The translations under genes and the position numbers were made by a program. This document shows positions 1 to 6,893 of a stretch of 8,341 nt of DNA, one piece after another. The stretch spans positions 1 to 8,341 of the forward strand of contig CAZPQA010000115.1 in the NCBI GenBank assembly GCA_964588535.1, read 5' to 3'. Position 1 is the first letter of the stretch. Each line of letters opens with the position of its first letter. Source of the DNA: NaphS2 sp964588535. Lineage in GTDB: Bacteria > Desulfobacterota > DSM-4660 > Desulfatiglandales > Desulfatiglandaceae. The notes beneath the pieces were generated by a model that had not been told where the DNA came from, did not search any database, and saw only the letters and a list, made by a program, of their open reading frames with translations.

Positions 1-1070
1 CTGAGGGATGCAAAGCAGGCCATGCACTCCTTGCAGGGGATGATGTCACGCTCCTTCCCGGCCAGAATCTTGCCGGCTGATTCGGGATCGGCAATCATCT
101 GTCGACCGATGGCCACAAGATCCATCAACGACCCCTCAACGGATTTGGCAGCCATGGCATTTCCAAGTTTGCCAACGCCGATCACCGGAAGTCCTGTCGT
201 TTCCTTGACCTGCGCCACAAATGGAATGTTTGCACCGGGGGGCTGTTCTTTTGAAAAAGCGGAAGCGGGAAGCAGGAATTTCCTTCCATCCGCTTCCTGC
301 CAGGAACCCTGTGTAACCAGTGAGACGTCCAGAGCATCCACACCCGCTTCTGCAAGGGCTCGGGCAACCTCAAGGCCATCCGCCAGGGTCTGTCCCCCCT
401 CCACATGCTCCACCACATTGAGACGAAAAAGAATGGGATAGTTCATTCCCAATCTTTCCCGCACCGCTTGGACCACTTCAAGTGCCATTGTGGCTCGCCC
501 TCGGGCATCCCCCCCATAGCGATCATCCCGCTGATTGGTAAGAGGCGATAGGAACTGGCTGATCAAATAGATGTGGGCGCCATGAATCTCCACACCGTCA
601 AAACCCGCTTCCGCCGCACGGGCCGCGGCAACCACGAAGTGGGAAACCATTGCGTCAATCTGTTTCAAGCTCATGGAAAAAGGCGCAACGTCCGGCCTCA
701 AAGCGAACCCGGATGGCGATGCCCCCTGCATTTCCCCGCCCGCGGGAAAACACCGGGCCCCCGCGTGGTTGATCTGAAGCACCGCGGCAGCACCTGATTT
801 TTTAATGGTATCGGCAAGCCCCGCCATACCATCCACCTGCCCGTCTTCCCACAGTCCAAGACTGCCCGGAACAATTCGTCCATCAGCCTGCACCGAGGCG
901 GCCTCTACGATGACAAGCCCCACGTCTTTTGCACGTTCCTCATAAAATTGAACGACACCATCCGTAACTTTCCCATCAGAGCTGCCACAGTTTGTGGTCA
1001 GTGGTGGCAGAACAACCCTGTTGCGCAATCCCATTCCATTGATTGTGAACTGATCATGCAGTGTAGGCAT
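1..1070 (-). CDS. Old Yellow Enzyme family NADH:flavin oxidoreductase, C-terminus cut off by window edge
   Basis: This is an open frame of 356 codons with no stop before the left edge, so the C-terminus is missing. It starts at ATG 1070-1068, preceded on the minus strand by GGGAGGG about 7 nt upstream. The family is an FMN-binding TIM barrel that transfers hydride from NAD(P)H to activated C=C bonds. Visible hallmarks are LPPLTTN near residue 21, QINHAG at 99-104, the catalytic pair H163-G-A-H166, the following SQFLSPLTNQRDDRYGG, R216 in LFRLNV, GVGKLG at 298-303 and IGRQMIADP at 321-329. The last residues hold C346, C349 and C352 (C-x2-C-x2-C). This resembles, but does not match, the C-x2-C-x3-C-x11-C cluster motif of 2,4-dienoyl-CoA reductase and trimethylamine dehydrogenase, so an Fe-S cluster is uncertain. 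Whether this is a short OYE or a long one with an added FAD/NADH half cannot be seen. The substrate is unknown. It is divergent from the operon and appears more GC-rich than it. Confidence 0.9.
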   Translation of the reverse strand, partial: MPTLHDQFTINGMGLRNRVVLPPLTTNCGSSDGKVTDGVVQFYEERAKDVGLVIVEAASVQADGRIVPGSLGLWEDGQVDGMAGLADTIKKSGAAAVLQINHAGARCFPAGGEMQGASPSGFALRPDVAPFSMSLKQIDAMVSHFVVAAARAAEAGFDGVEIHGAHIYLISQFLSPLTNQRDDRYGGDARGRATMALEVVQAVRERLGMNYPILFRLNVVEHVEGGQTLADGLEVARALAEAGVDALDVSLVTQGSWQEADGRKFLLPASAFSKEQPPGANIPFVAQVKETTGLPVIGVGKLGNAMAAKSVEGSLMDLVAIGRQMIADPESAGKILAGKERDIIPCKECMACFASL

Positions 1071-1224
1071 TATGGTTCCCTCCCATATCAATGATTTCGA
1101 ATGAATCCATATATCGAGATATTATCCATGGTACATGATCTTTAACGTCAGACCAACCCTTAATTTATGTCTTAGCAATCTCTCTTGGTTTCGATTTTTT
1201 TCAAACCAACACAATAAAATCTCA

Positions 1225-1253
1225 TTGACAATGTTAGTTTCAGCGTATATACA
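1225..1253 (+). promoter_or_regulatory. Putative sigma70 promoter for the cytochrome b / selenoprotein operon
   Basis: A perfect -35 hexamer TTGACA (1225-1230) is followed by 17 bp and TATACA (1248-1253), which matches TATAAT in five of six positions. TATATA at 1246-1251 is an alternative -10 with a 15-bp spacer. Transcription would start near 1260 and leave a leader of about 145 nt before the ATG at 1406. The site faces the operon and is the best promoter-like sequence in the gap. It is a motif match only. Confidence 0.5.
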
Positions 1254-1274
1254 TAATTTTGTATATACGCTGAA
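1239..1274. promoter_or_regulatory. Perfect 15-bp inverted repeat overlapping the -10 region (putative operator)
   Basis: The left arm TTCAGCGTATATACA (1239-1253) is exactly complementary to the right arm TGTATATACGCTGAA (1260-1274) across a 6-bp AT spacer. Each arm holds the self-palindromic octamer GTATATAC (1245-1252 and 1261-1268), 16 bp apart. The left arm covers the proposed -10 and the right arm the start site, the usual place for a repressor operator. The arms are AT-rich at the centre and no U-run follows, so it does not look like a terminator. The regulator is unknown. The MerR-type protein at the right end is one candidate, although MerR-activated promoters usually have a 19-bp spacer, unlike the 17 bp here. 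Confidence 0.55.
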
Positions 1275-1405
1275 GTTACATGCAGAATATTGCCTGGATT
1301 AATTTCGCATGTATGGGCGAGGCGTACCATAAACCCGGATTGCACTGTCTGAAAACGGCAGAGATGTTTTGATTCATAAATTTTGTTAAGGAGGTTTGGC
1401 GTATT

Positions 1406-2071
1406 ATGGATTTCTACCTGTTTGTTGAAGGACCGCTCCTCTGGATTGCCTTTATGATTTTCATTATCGGCAGTCTTTTGAGGGCCGCTATGTTTTTGGT
1501 GGTCTCTACCAAGAAGGACCAAATCATTTATCAACACTTCAGTTGGAAGTATGCTTTTACTTCTATCATCAAATGGCTGCTGCCATTTAACAAGAGCGTA
1601 GCAAAGAGCCCTGTATACTCCATCCTAAGCTACATATTCCATATCTGCCTTGTCATTGTCCCCATATGGCTGGCCGGTCACATCTCCCTGTGGGAAGAGT
1701 CCCGTTTTGAATGGTCCTGGACACCCATACCGGACGGGCTGGCGGACTGGATGACCCTTATTTTTCTGGGAATTGCGCTTTTCTTTTTGCTCAGACGCAT
1801 TTTTTCTGCCGACATACGTCTTATTTCCGGATTCGCGGACTATTTGCTCATTATTATCACCGCGTTGCCGTTTCTAACCGGTTATTTTCTTACCCATGGA
1901 ACCTTGGATGAGATTGGTTTTTTCGGAAATAATATGACCCTTATCCATATGCTTTCGGGTGAGATCATGCTTATTTTGATTCCGTTCACCAAGCTTTCAC
2001 ATTTCATCTTGTTCTTCTTTTCCAGAGGCGCATCAGGCATTGAATTTGGTCGAAGAGGATATTCCATCTAA
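1406..2071 (+). CDS. Membrane cytochrome b subunit, NarI/HmcE/TmcC/DsrM-like
   Basis: The protein has 221 residues. The ATG at 1406 is preceded by a strong TAAGGAGGT (1387-1395). It is strongly hydrophobic with about five membrane helices, near residues 10-33, 71-92, 112-133, 142-163 and 177-205. Histidines H79 and H92 in helix 2 and H181 and H199 in helix 5 are candidate axial ligands for two b hemes. The 18-residue spacing of the second pair equals that of NarI H187/H205 as I recall it. Subunits of this kind carry electrons across the cytoplasmic membrane between quinone or periplasmic cytochromes and a cytoplasmic Fe-S partner. The next gene, 38 bp downstream, is just such a partner, the same order as hmcE-hmcF or dsrM-dsrK. 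The length fits HmcE/TmcC better than the longer DsrM. No periplasmic cytochrome or NrfD-type subunit is nearby, so the exact complex is not named. Confidence 0.85.
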   Translation: MDFYLFVEGPLLWIAFMIFIIGSLLRAAMFLVVSTKKDQIIYQHFSWKYAFTSIIKWLLPFNKSVAKSPVYSILSYIFHICLVIVPIWLAGHISLWEESRFEWSWTPIPDGLADWMTLIFLGIALFFLLRRIFSADIRLISGFADYLLIIITALPFLTGYFLTHGTLDEIGFFGNNMTLIHMLSGEIMLILIPFTKLSHFILFFFSRGASGIEFGRRGYSI

Positions 2072-2109
2072 ACCATCAGGACTATTTCAATTATTTTGGG
2101 AGTTTGATT

Positions 2110-3387
2110 ATGAGTGAAGAGATAAAACCCGATGAGATCGTAAACTTCTTGAAGCCCAGGCTCAACGCCCGTTTCAAAATGTGGCTGAATATCTGTGCCC
2201 GGTGCGGGCTCTGTGCTGATACGTGCCACTTTTACACGGCCCACGGAAATGATCCCAAGATGATCCCATCTTACAAAGTGAGATTCTTGAGAGAGTTACT
2301 CAGGAAAAAAGGGAACGTGGACCGGGATTATTTGCAAAAAGTTTACGATACGGTTTATCATGAATGTAACATGTGCCGTCGCTGCACCCTTTACTGCCCG
2401 TTCGGAATTGATATCGCGCTCATGATATCCCTGCTCAGGGCCATGCTTTTTTCGCAGGGAATTGCGCCTGAGGGGTTGGTAAAAGCCATCGATAATTACA
2501 AAGAGTTCGGCAACCAGATGGCCGTTACCGACGAGGACTGGGTGGATACAGTAGAGTGGTGCGAGGAGGAGATGGCCGAGGAGTTGGTGGGGTTGAAGAT
2601 TCCCATTGACAAAAAAGGCGCAAAAATCCTCTACACAGTCAACGCCCGGGAGCCCATGTTTTATCCCCAGGACATGATGGAGGTGGCCAAAATATTTTAC
2701 GTGGCCGGAGAAGACTACACTTATTGCAGCAAGCCGGGATGGGATGATACCAATCTCGCCATGTTTTGCGGTGATTTGAAGACGGCCAAATTGATCGTCG
2801 AGAATACCTTTAAACGGGCTGAAGAATTGGAGGTGCAACAAGTTGCGGTCACTGAATGAGGCCATGCTTACCGAGCGCTTCGGTACGAAGCGCCTACCTG
2901 GCTGGGTTTTACCCCCAAACAAGAAGTCGTTCATTCCGTAGAATTATTTCACGATTATATCCGAGACGGCCGCATAAAAATCAGGGAAAAGCTAAAGGAA
3001 CCCACCACCGTCCAAGACCCCTGCAATGTGATTCGGAGCGGTGGACTGGCAGAGAAAAACCAGGCGTTAGCGGAGTATCTTTCGGAAGACTTCCGACCCA
3101 TGAAACATCAGGGAAATTACAACTATTGCTGCGGGGGTGGGGGCGGTGCCATGCCCATGGGCGGTGAGATGAAAAAAGATCGTCTCAAGTGTGGACAAAT
3201 CAAGGCTCAGCAGATCCGTGAAACGGGCGCCAAGATCGTCTTTGTTCCCTGCCATAATTGTATTGACCAGATTCGGGACCTTTCAAAGGAATATGATCTG
3301 GGTATCAAGGCGATCCATTTCAAAGCGATGATCAGTGAGCACATGGTTATTCCAGAGGAGATGATTCCGAAAGATGAAGATGAATAG
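2110..3387 (+). CDS. Selenocysteine-containing CCG-domain Fe-S oxidoreductase (HmcF/TmcB/DsrK-like), Sec at in-frame TGA 2857-2859
   Basis: Read through the TGA at 2857-2859, this is one protein of 425 residues; read with a stop it would be a 249-residue fragment and an orphan C-terminal piece. ATG 2110 is chosen because GGGAG (2098-2102) lies 7 nt upstream; a TTG at 2104 is too close to it. Two ferredoxin motifs bind 4Fe-4S clusters: C29-x2-C32-x2-C35-x3-C39 and C86-x2-C89-x2-C92-x3-C96-P. A degenerate first CCG domain holds C206, C220 (FCG) and U250 in T-E-U-G-H-A. A complete second one has C305-x34-C340-C341-G-x38-C381-x2-C384. Families of this type have E-C-G-H at the Sec position, a likely ligand of the special cluster that handles thiol/disulfide or quinol electron transfer. 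Codons after the TGA stay in frame and read as family sequence for 176 residues. The upstream cytochrome b is the probable partner. The alternatives are a nonsense mutation or a read error; the SECIS-like hairpin argues against both. Confidence 0.86.
2860..2903 (+). promoter_or_regulatory. Bacterial SECIS-like hairpin directly after the TGA codon
   Basis: A perfect 7-bp stem, GCGCTTC (2875-2881) with GAAGCGC (2887-2893), closes a 5-nt loop GGTAC (2882-2886). A lower stem, GGCCA (2860-2864) with TGGCT (2899-2903, one G-U pair), starts at the base just after the TGA, leaving an internal loop between the two stems. The loop begins 22 nt after the TGA and opens with GGU, as in the E. coli formate dehydrogenase SECIS bound by SelB. 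Bacterial SECIS elements lie inside the coding region at this distance. The hairpin is also translated, giving roughly HAYRALRYEAPTW. Binding by SelB is inferred. Confidence 0.77.
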
Positions 3388-3423
3388 GCAGCTATTACGA
3401 GTCGCTTGAACCACCATTGAAGC

Positions 3424-5709
3424 ATGGGAAACTTCCAGCATTTAAGAAATATTTATCGCAGCCTCAGTTTTCGCTTGATCTTCTGGGTGGGGCTCATTCT
3501 GGCATTGAGTATTTCCGCCTGGGCCATTTATAACATTGATCAGCAGAAAAAACGGGCCATTGGAAATATTGTGGAAGGAGCAGACCGGCTGGGAAATACC
3601 ATCAAGTTGGGAGTCCAGTATGCCATGATGATCAACTCCCGGGAGGACATTACCCGTACCATCCTAAATATCGGGAAAGAAAAGAGCATAGAAAACATCC
3701 GTATCTACAACAAGGCCGGGGAAATCAGGTATTCAACCATCGCCGGTGAGGTGGGTCAGGTAACAAACATCCAGGAAAAAGCCTGCTTTATCTGCCATAA
3801 AACGGATCCCCCTTCAGTCAATGTAGGTCTGGCACAAAGGACACGTATATTTGATTCACCGAAAGGGAAAAGGCGAATGGGAATCATCAGCCCCATTTAC
3901 AATGAGCCGGGATGCGCCAGCGCTGCCTGCCATTTTCACCCAGAAAAAAAGCAGGTTTTGGGAGCACTGGATGTCGTTATCTCATTGAAAGACACAGACA
4001 AGGAGATTTTCTCTTATGAGAGAGGAATTATCTTTATGGCTGTTTTTATCTTTTTCGGGACATCCGGCTTCTTGGCTATCTTTCTTCTGAGATTTGTGAA
4101 TCGCCCCATCCGAAAACTGATTGAAGGGACACGGCACATCGGCCGCGGGGAATATGATTATTCAGTCGACTTGAAAAGAAATGATGATATCGGCCAACTG
4201 GCCACTGCCATCAATCAGATGGGCCAGAAGATCGGCGAAAAGCAGGACGAGCTCAACAAACAGAGAGGAGAATATCAGAGTCTCTTTGAGTCTGCCCCCT
4301 GCTACATTACGGTTCAGGACAGGGATTTCAGGTTGCTGAGATACAATCGAGAGTTTGCAGAACATTTTGATCCCCATTCAGGGGATTACTGTTATCAAGC
4401 CTATAAAGGCAGAAATGAGAAATGCGAAGTATGCCCTGTTTTAAACACTTTCGAGGACGGCCAATCCCATCACAGCGAAGAAGAAGGTGTCAACAAAGAC
4501 GGAACAAAATCGTATTGGATGGTTCGAACCTCCCCCGTAAAGAATAAGCACGGTGAAGTGGTTGCCGCCATGGAGATGTCCCTGGATGTGACAGCAATGA
4601 AGCACCTGGAATCGGAGGTGGAAAAATCAGAGGAGAAATACAGGATTATTTTCACCACCATACCCAACCCTGTTTTTGTCCTGGATCAATCAACCTTGGA
4701 AATCCTGGACTGTAATGACAATGCCACCGCGGTATATGGGTACGGCCAGGAAGAGATTCTGATGACGTCCTTTCTCAACTTTTTTGGAGCAGACGGACGG
4801 AAACAATACGAGTCTCAGATGAAGACATCCACCGCGCTGGATCGGGTGAAACATTATGGAAAAGACGGGAAGGTCATCTATGTGAACATCCGGGTTTCAT
4901 CCACCGAGTACCTGGGCAAAGAGGTTTTTCTGGTTACCATCAGTGATATTACCGAGCAGTTGCTGGCAGAACAACAACTGATTCAGGCGGGCAAAATGGC
5001 AACGCTTGGGGAGATGTCCACCGGGGTAGCTCACGAATTGAACCAACCCCTCTCTGTCATCAAGACGGCAGGAGGTTTTCTGCACAAAAAGGTCCTGAAG
5101 GGAGAGGACATCGATGACGAAACCATGAAAACGTTGACCGGTGAAATCGATATTCAGGTGGATCGGGCATCAAAGATCATCAATCACATGCGGGAGTTCG
5201 GTCGCAAGTCAAGTGTTGTCAGAGAAAAAGTCCAGTTGAATGAAGCCCTGCAGCGGGCACTTGAAATCTTTCGTCAGCAGTTGAAACTGAGAGAAATCGA
5301 GGTCGTCATGGATCTGCAACCGGATCTTCCATCTATTATGGCCGATTCCAATCGATTGGAACAGGTCTTTATAAACCTGATCATCAACGCCAGGGATGCC
5401 ATTGAAGCGAAATGGTGGGGAAATGTTGAACAAAAAGGTAAAGCCAAGAAGATATTCCTGAAAACACTTGCAAAAAACGGACTGGCCGTAGTGGAAATAG
5501 CCGATACAGGCACCGGGATTCCGCCAAACATTATCGACAAAATTTTTGAACCTTTTTTCACCACAAAACAGGTGGGAAAAGGCACAGGACTGGGTCTTTC
5601 CATCAGTTATGGTATTGTACGGGACTATGATGGCGTCATAAAGGTGAAAAGCCGAGAAGAAGAAGGGTCTCGTTTTATTATTGAATTCCCCGTTTCCAGT
5701 GAGAATTGA
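3424..5709 (+). CDS. Transmembrane histidine kinase with periplasmic c-type heme sensor, HAMP and two PAS domains
   Basis: The protein has 761 residues. An in-frame TGA at 3418-3420 forces the start to ATG 3424 or later, and the first helix begins soon after; no strong ribosome site is seen. Order: membrane helix about 16-38; periplasmic sensor about 40-200; second helix about 201-224; HAMP about 225-275; PAS 1 about 283-395; PAS 2 about 402-515; HisKA with phospho-acceptor H537 in GVAHELNQP; ATPase domain with N651/N655, DTGTGIP (694-700), FEPFFTTK and GKGTGLGLS. The sensor holds C121-F-I-C-H125, a c-type heme motif, and C164-x4-C169-H170, a CX4CH variant like that of some multiheme cytochromes c. 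One or two covalent hemes outside the membrane would make it a redox, NO or CO sensor. PAS 1 has C293, C323, C334 and C337 (CEVC), possibly a metal or thiol site. It lies 36 bp after the selenoprotein and overlaps the next gene by one base. Confidence 0.93.
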   Translation: MGNFQHLRNIYRSLSFRLIFWVGLILALSISAWAIYNIDQQKKRAIGNIVEGADRLGNTIKLGVQYAMMINSREDITRTILNIGKEKSIENIRIYNKAGEIRYSTIAGEVGQVTNIQEKACFICHKTDPPSVNVGLAQRTRIFDSPKGKRRMGIISPIYNEPGCASAACHFHPEKKQVLGALDVVISLKDTDKEIFSYERGIIFMAVFIFFGTSGFLAIFLLRFVNRPIRKLIEGTRHIGRGEYDYSVDLKRNDDIGQLATAINQMGQKIGEKQDELNKQRGEYQSLFESAPCYITVQDRDFRLLRYNREFAEHFDPHSGDYCYQAYKGRNEKCEVCPVLNTFEDGQSHHSEEEGVNKDGTKSYWMVRTSPVKNKHGEVVAAMEMSLDVTAMKHLESEVEKSEEKYRIIFTTIPNPVFVLDQSTLEILDCNDNATAVYGYGQEEILMTSFLNFFGADGRKQYESQMKTSTALDRVKHYGKDGKVIYVNIRVSSTEYLGKEVFLVTISDITEQLLAEQQLIQAGKMATLGEMSTGVAHELNQPLSVIKTAGGFLHKKVLKGEDIDDETMKTLTGEIDIQVDRASKIINHMREFGRKSSVVREKVQLNEALQRALEIFRQQLKLREIEVVMDLQPDLPSIMADSNRLEQVFINLIINARDAIEAKWWGNVEQKGKAKKIFLKTLAKNGLAVVEIADTGTGIPPNIIDKIFEPFFTTKQVGKGTGLGLSISYGIVRDYDGVIKVKSREEEGSRFIIEFPVSSEN

Positions 5710-6869
5710 TGTCTAAAAAAATTCTTTTGGTAGATGATGAAGAGGGTATTCGAACGGTTCTGGGTATATCCCTGGCGGATTCGGGCTATGAAGTATTGAA
5801 AGCCGGAAGGGGTGCAGAAGCCCTTCGTCTTTTCAGAGAGCATAAACCCCACATTGTGTTGACGGACATAAAGATGCCCGGGATGGATGGCATTCAGGTG
5901 CTTCAGAAGATCAAAGAAGAGAGGCCCGAAACCGAAGTGATTATGATTTCCGGGCATGGTGATATGGAACTGGCCATACAGAGCTTGAAATATGGTGCAA
6001 CCGATTTTATTACCAAACCCATAAACGATGACATCCTGGAAATAGCGCTAAAAAGGGCTAATGAAAAGATTTTTCTCAAAAGCAAGATGAAGGAATACAC
6101 GGAAAATCTGGAACAGCTGGTAGAGGAAAAGACAAGAAAACTGCTCAATGCGGAACGGTTGACGGGCGTGGGACAGACAGTGGCCGGACTCGCCCACGCC
6201 ATCAAGAACGTGGCCGCCGGGCTGAAAGGGGGTGCGTTTGTTTTAGAGAAGGGGATTGAACTGGACAATAAAAAGTACCTGCTTGAGGGCTGGGAAATGG
6301 TCAAAGGGAATCTGGGGAAAATCGGCGACATGACCATGGATCTCCTGAATTATACCAAAGAGCGTACCCCTGAATACCAGCGATATGATCTCAATGAACC
6401 GCTCCGGGAGGTCTTTTTGCTGATGGTCCATCAAGCCGAAAAATCCAAGGTGATCCTTGAGAAAAACCTTGATGACCGGTTGGCCGAAGGGTGGTTGGAT
6501 CCCAAGGGAATACACCGATGCATTCTGAACCTGGTGACCAACGCCATAGACGCCTGCACGGATATTTCATGTTCCCAACCGCACGGCAAAGTAACGCTCC
6601 GCTCACAGAAAATCGAAGGCTGGGCCGTGGAATATCAGGTCATCGACAATGGTTGCGGCATGGACCAGGAGACTCAGGAAAAAATATTTCAGCGATTTTT
6701 CAGTACCAAAGGGTCCCGCGGGACGGGCCTGGGTTTGATGATCACCAAAAAGATCGTCGACGAACATGGCGGCGTCATTGAGTGTCAATCTGAAAAGGGA
6801 AAGGGCACCAAATTTATTCTCCGGCTGCCTGAAAAGGAACATCATTCCAATGGGAAGGATCTTTTATAA
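5709..6869 (+). CDS. Receiver-histidine kinase hybrid (REC-HisKA-like-HATPase), cytoplasmic
   Basis: The protein has 386 residues. ATG 5709 shares its A with the stop of the preceding kinase, so the two are probably translationally coupled; a TTG one codon earlier is possible. An N-terminal receiver (about 1-118) has D9/D10, phospho-acceptor D53, S81 and K103. A helical linker, likely coiled coil (about 118-150), leads to a dimerisation region with H163 in GLAHAIKN, then an ATPase domain with N274/N278, DNGCGM (313-318), FQRFFSTKG and GTGLGL (338-343). There is no membrane segment and no DNA-binding domain. The likely job is to take phosphate from the upstream heme kinase on D53, which then tunes its own kinase activity toward another receiver. 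The stand-alone receiver two genes downstream is the nearest candidate. Partner assignment is by position only. Confidence 0.93.
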   Translation: MSKKILLVDDEEGIRTVLGISLADSGYEVLKAGRGAEALRLFREHKPHIVLTDIKMPGMDGIQVLQKIKEERPETEVIMISGHGDMELAIQSLKYGATDFITKPINDDILEIALKRANEKIFLKSKMKEYTENLEQLVEEKTRKLLNAERLTGVGQTVAGLAHAIKNVAAGLKGGAFVLEKGIELDNKKYLLEGWEMVKGNLGKIGDMTMDLLNYTKERTPEYQRYDLNEPLREVFLLMVHQAEKSKVILEKNLDDRLAEGWLDPKGIHRCILNLVTNAIDACTDISCSQPHGKVTLRSQKIEGWAVEYQVIDNGCGMDQETQEKIFQRFFSTKGSRGTGLGLMITKKIVDEHGGVIECQSEKGKGTKFILRLPEKEHHSNGKDLL

Positions 6870-6893
6870 GCACAACCTAAAAAGGAGCTCTTT

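Larger units (their letters stand above)
1071..1405. other. Divergent intergenic region, 335 bp
   Basis: No credible gene is seen here. It separates the minus-strand oxidoreductase from the plus-strand redox operon. It is AT-rich and holds a plus-strand sigma70-like promoter and a long perfect palindrome, listed separately. It also holds a leader of about 140 nt with a second inverted repeat: TACATGC at 1277-1283 against GCATGTA at 1307-1313. Weaker items are an imperfect hairpin, TTGGTTT 1185-1191 with AAACCAA 1203-1209, and a GATAAT hexamer on the minus strand (1126-1121) that could be a -10 for the oxidoreductase, though no good -35 accompanies it. Confidence 0.7.

Noticed and set aside
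22..441. 139-codon plus-strand open frame
   Set aside because: It is antisense to the oxidoreductase, whose motifs continue through this stretch.
1185..1209. Hairpin TTGGTTT/AAACCAA as a terminator
   Set aside because: It lies between two divergent gene starts, so no transcript would need to end there, and the stem is weak.
1295..1309. Possible sigma54 promoter (GG ... GC)
   Set aside because: The distance between GG (1296-1297) and GC (1307-1308) is one base short and the -24 and -12 blocks otherwise match poorly.
2296..2934. 212-codon open frame on the minus strand
   Set aside because: It is the reverse shadow of the selenoprotein gene; it has no domain and no ribosome site.
2856..3167. 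Open frame starting ATGA over the TGA, which looks like a coupled downstream gene of 103 residues
   Set aside because: Its product is arginine/serine-rich without family motifs, while the other frame over the same bases gives a complete CCG domain.
3028..3387. Separate small CCG-domain gene starting at GTG 3028
   Set aside because: Family sequence continues upstream in the same frame to the TGA, the GTG lies right after the first Cys of the motif (C305), and no ribosome site precedes it.
5903..6337. 144-codon open frame on the minus strand
   Set aside because: It lies wholly inside the hybrid kinase gene and its sequence is a low-complexity S/F/L-rich shadow.
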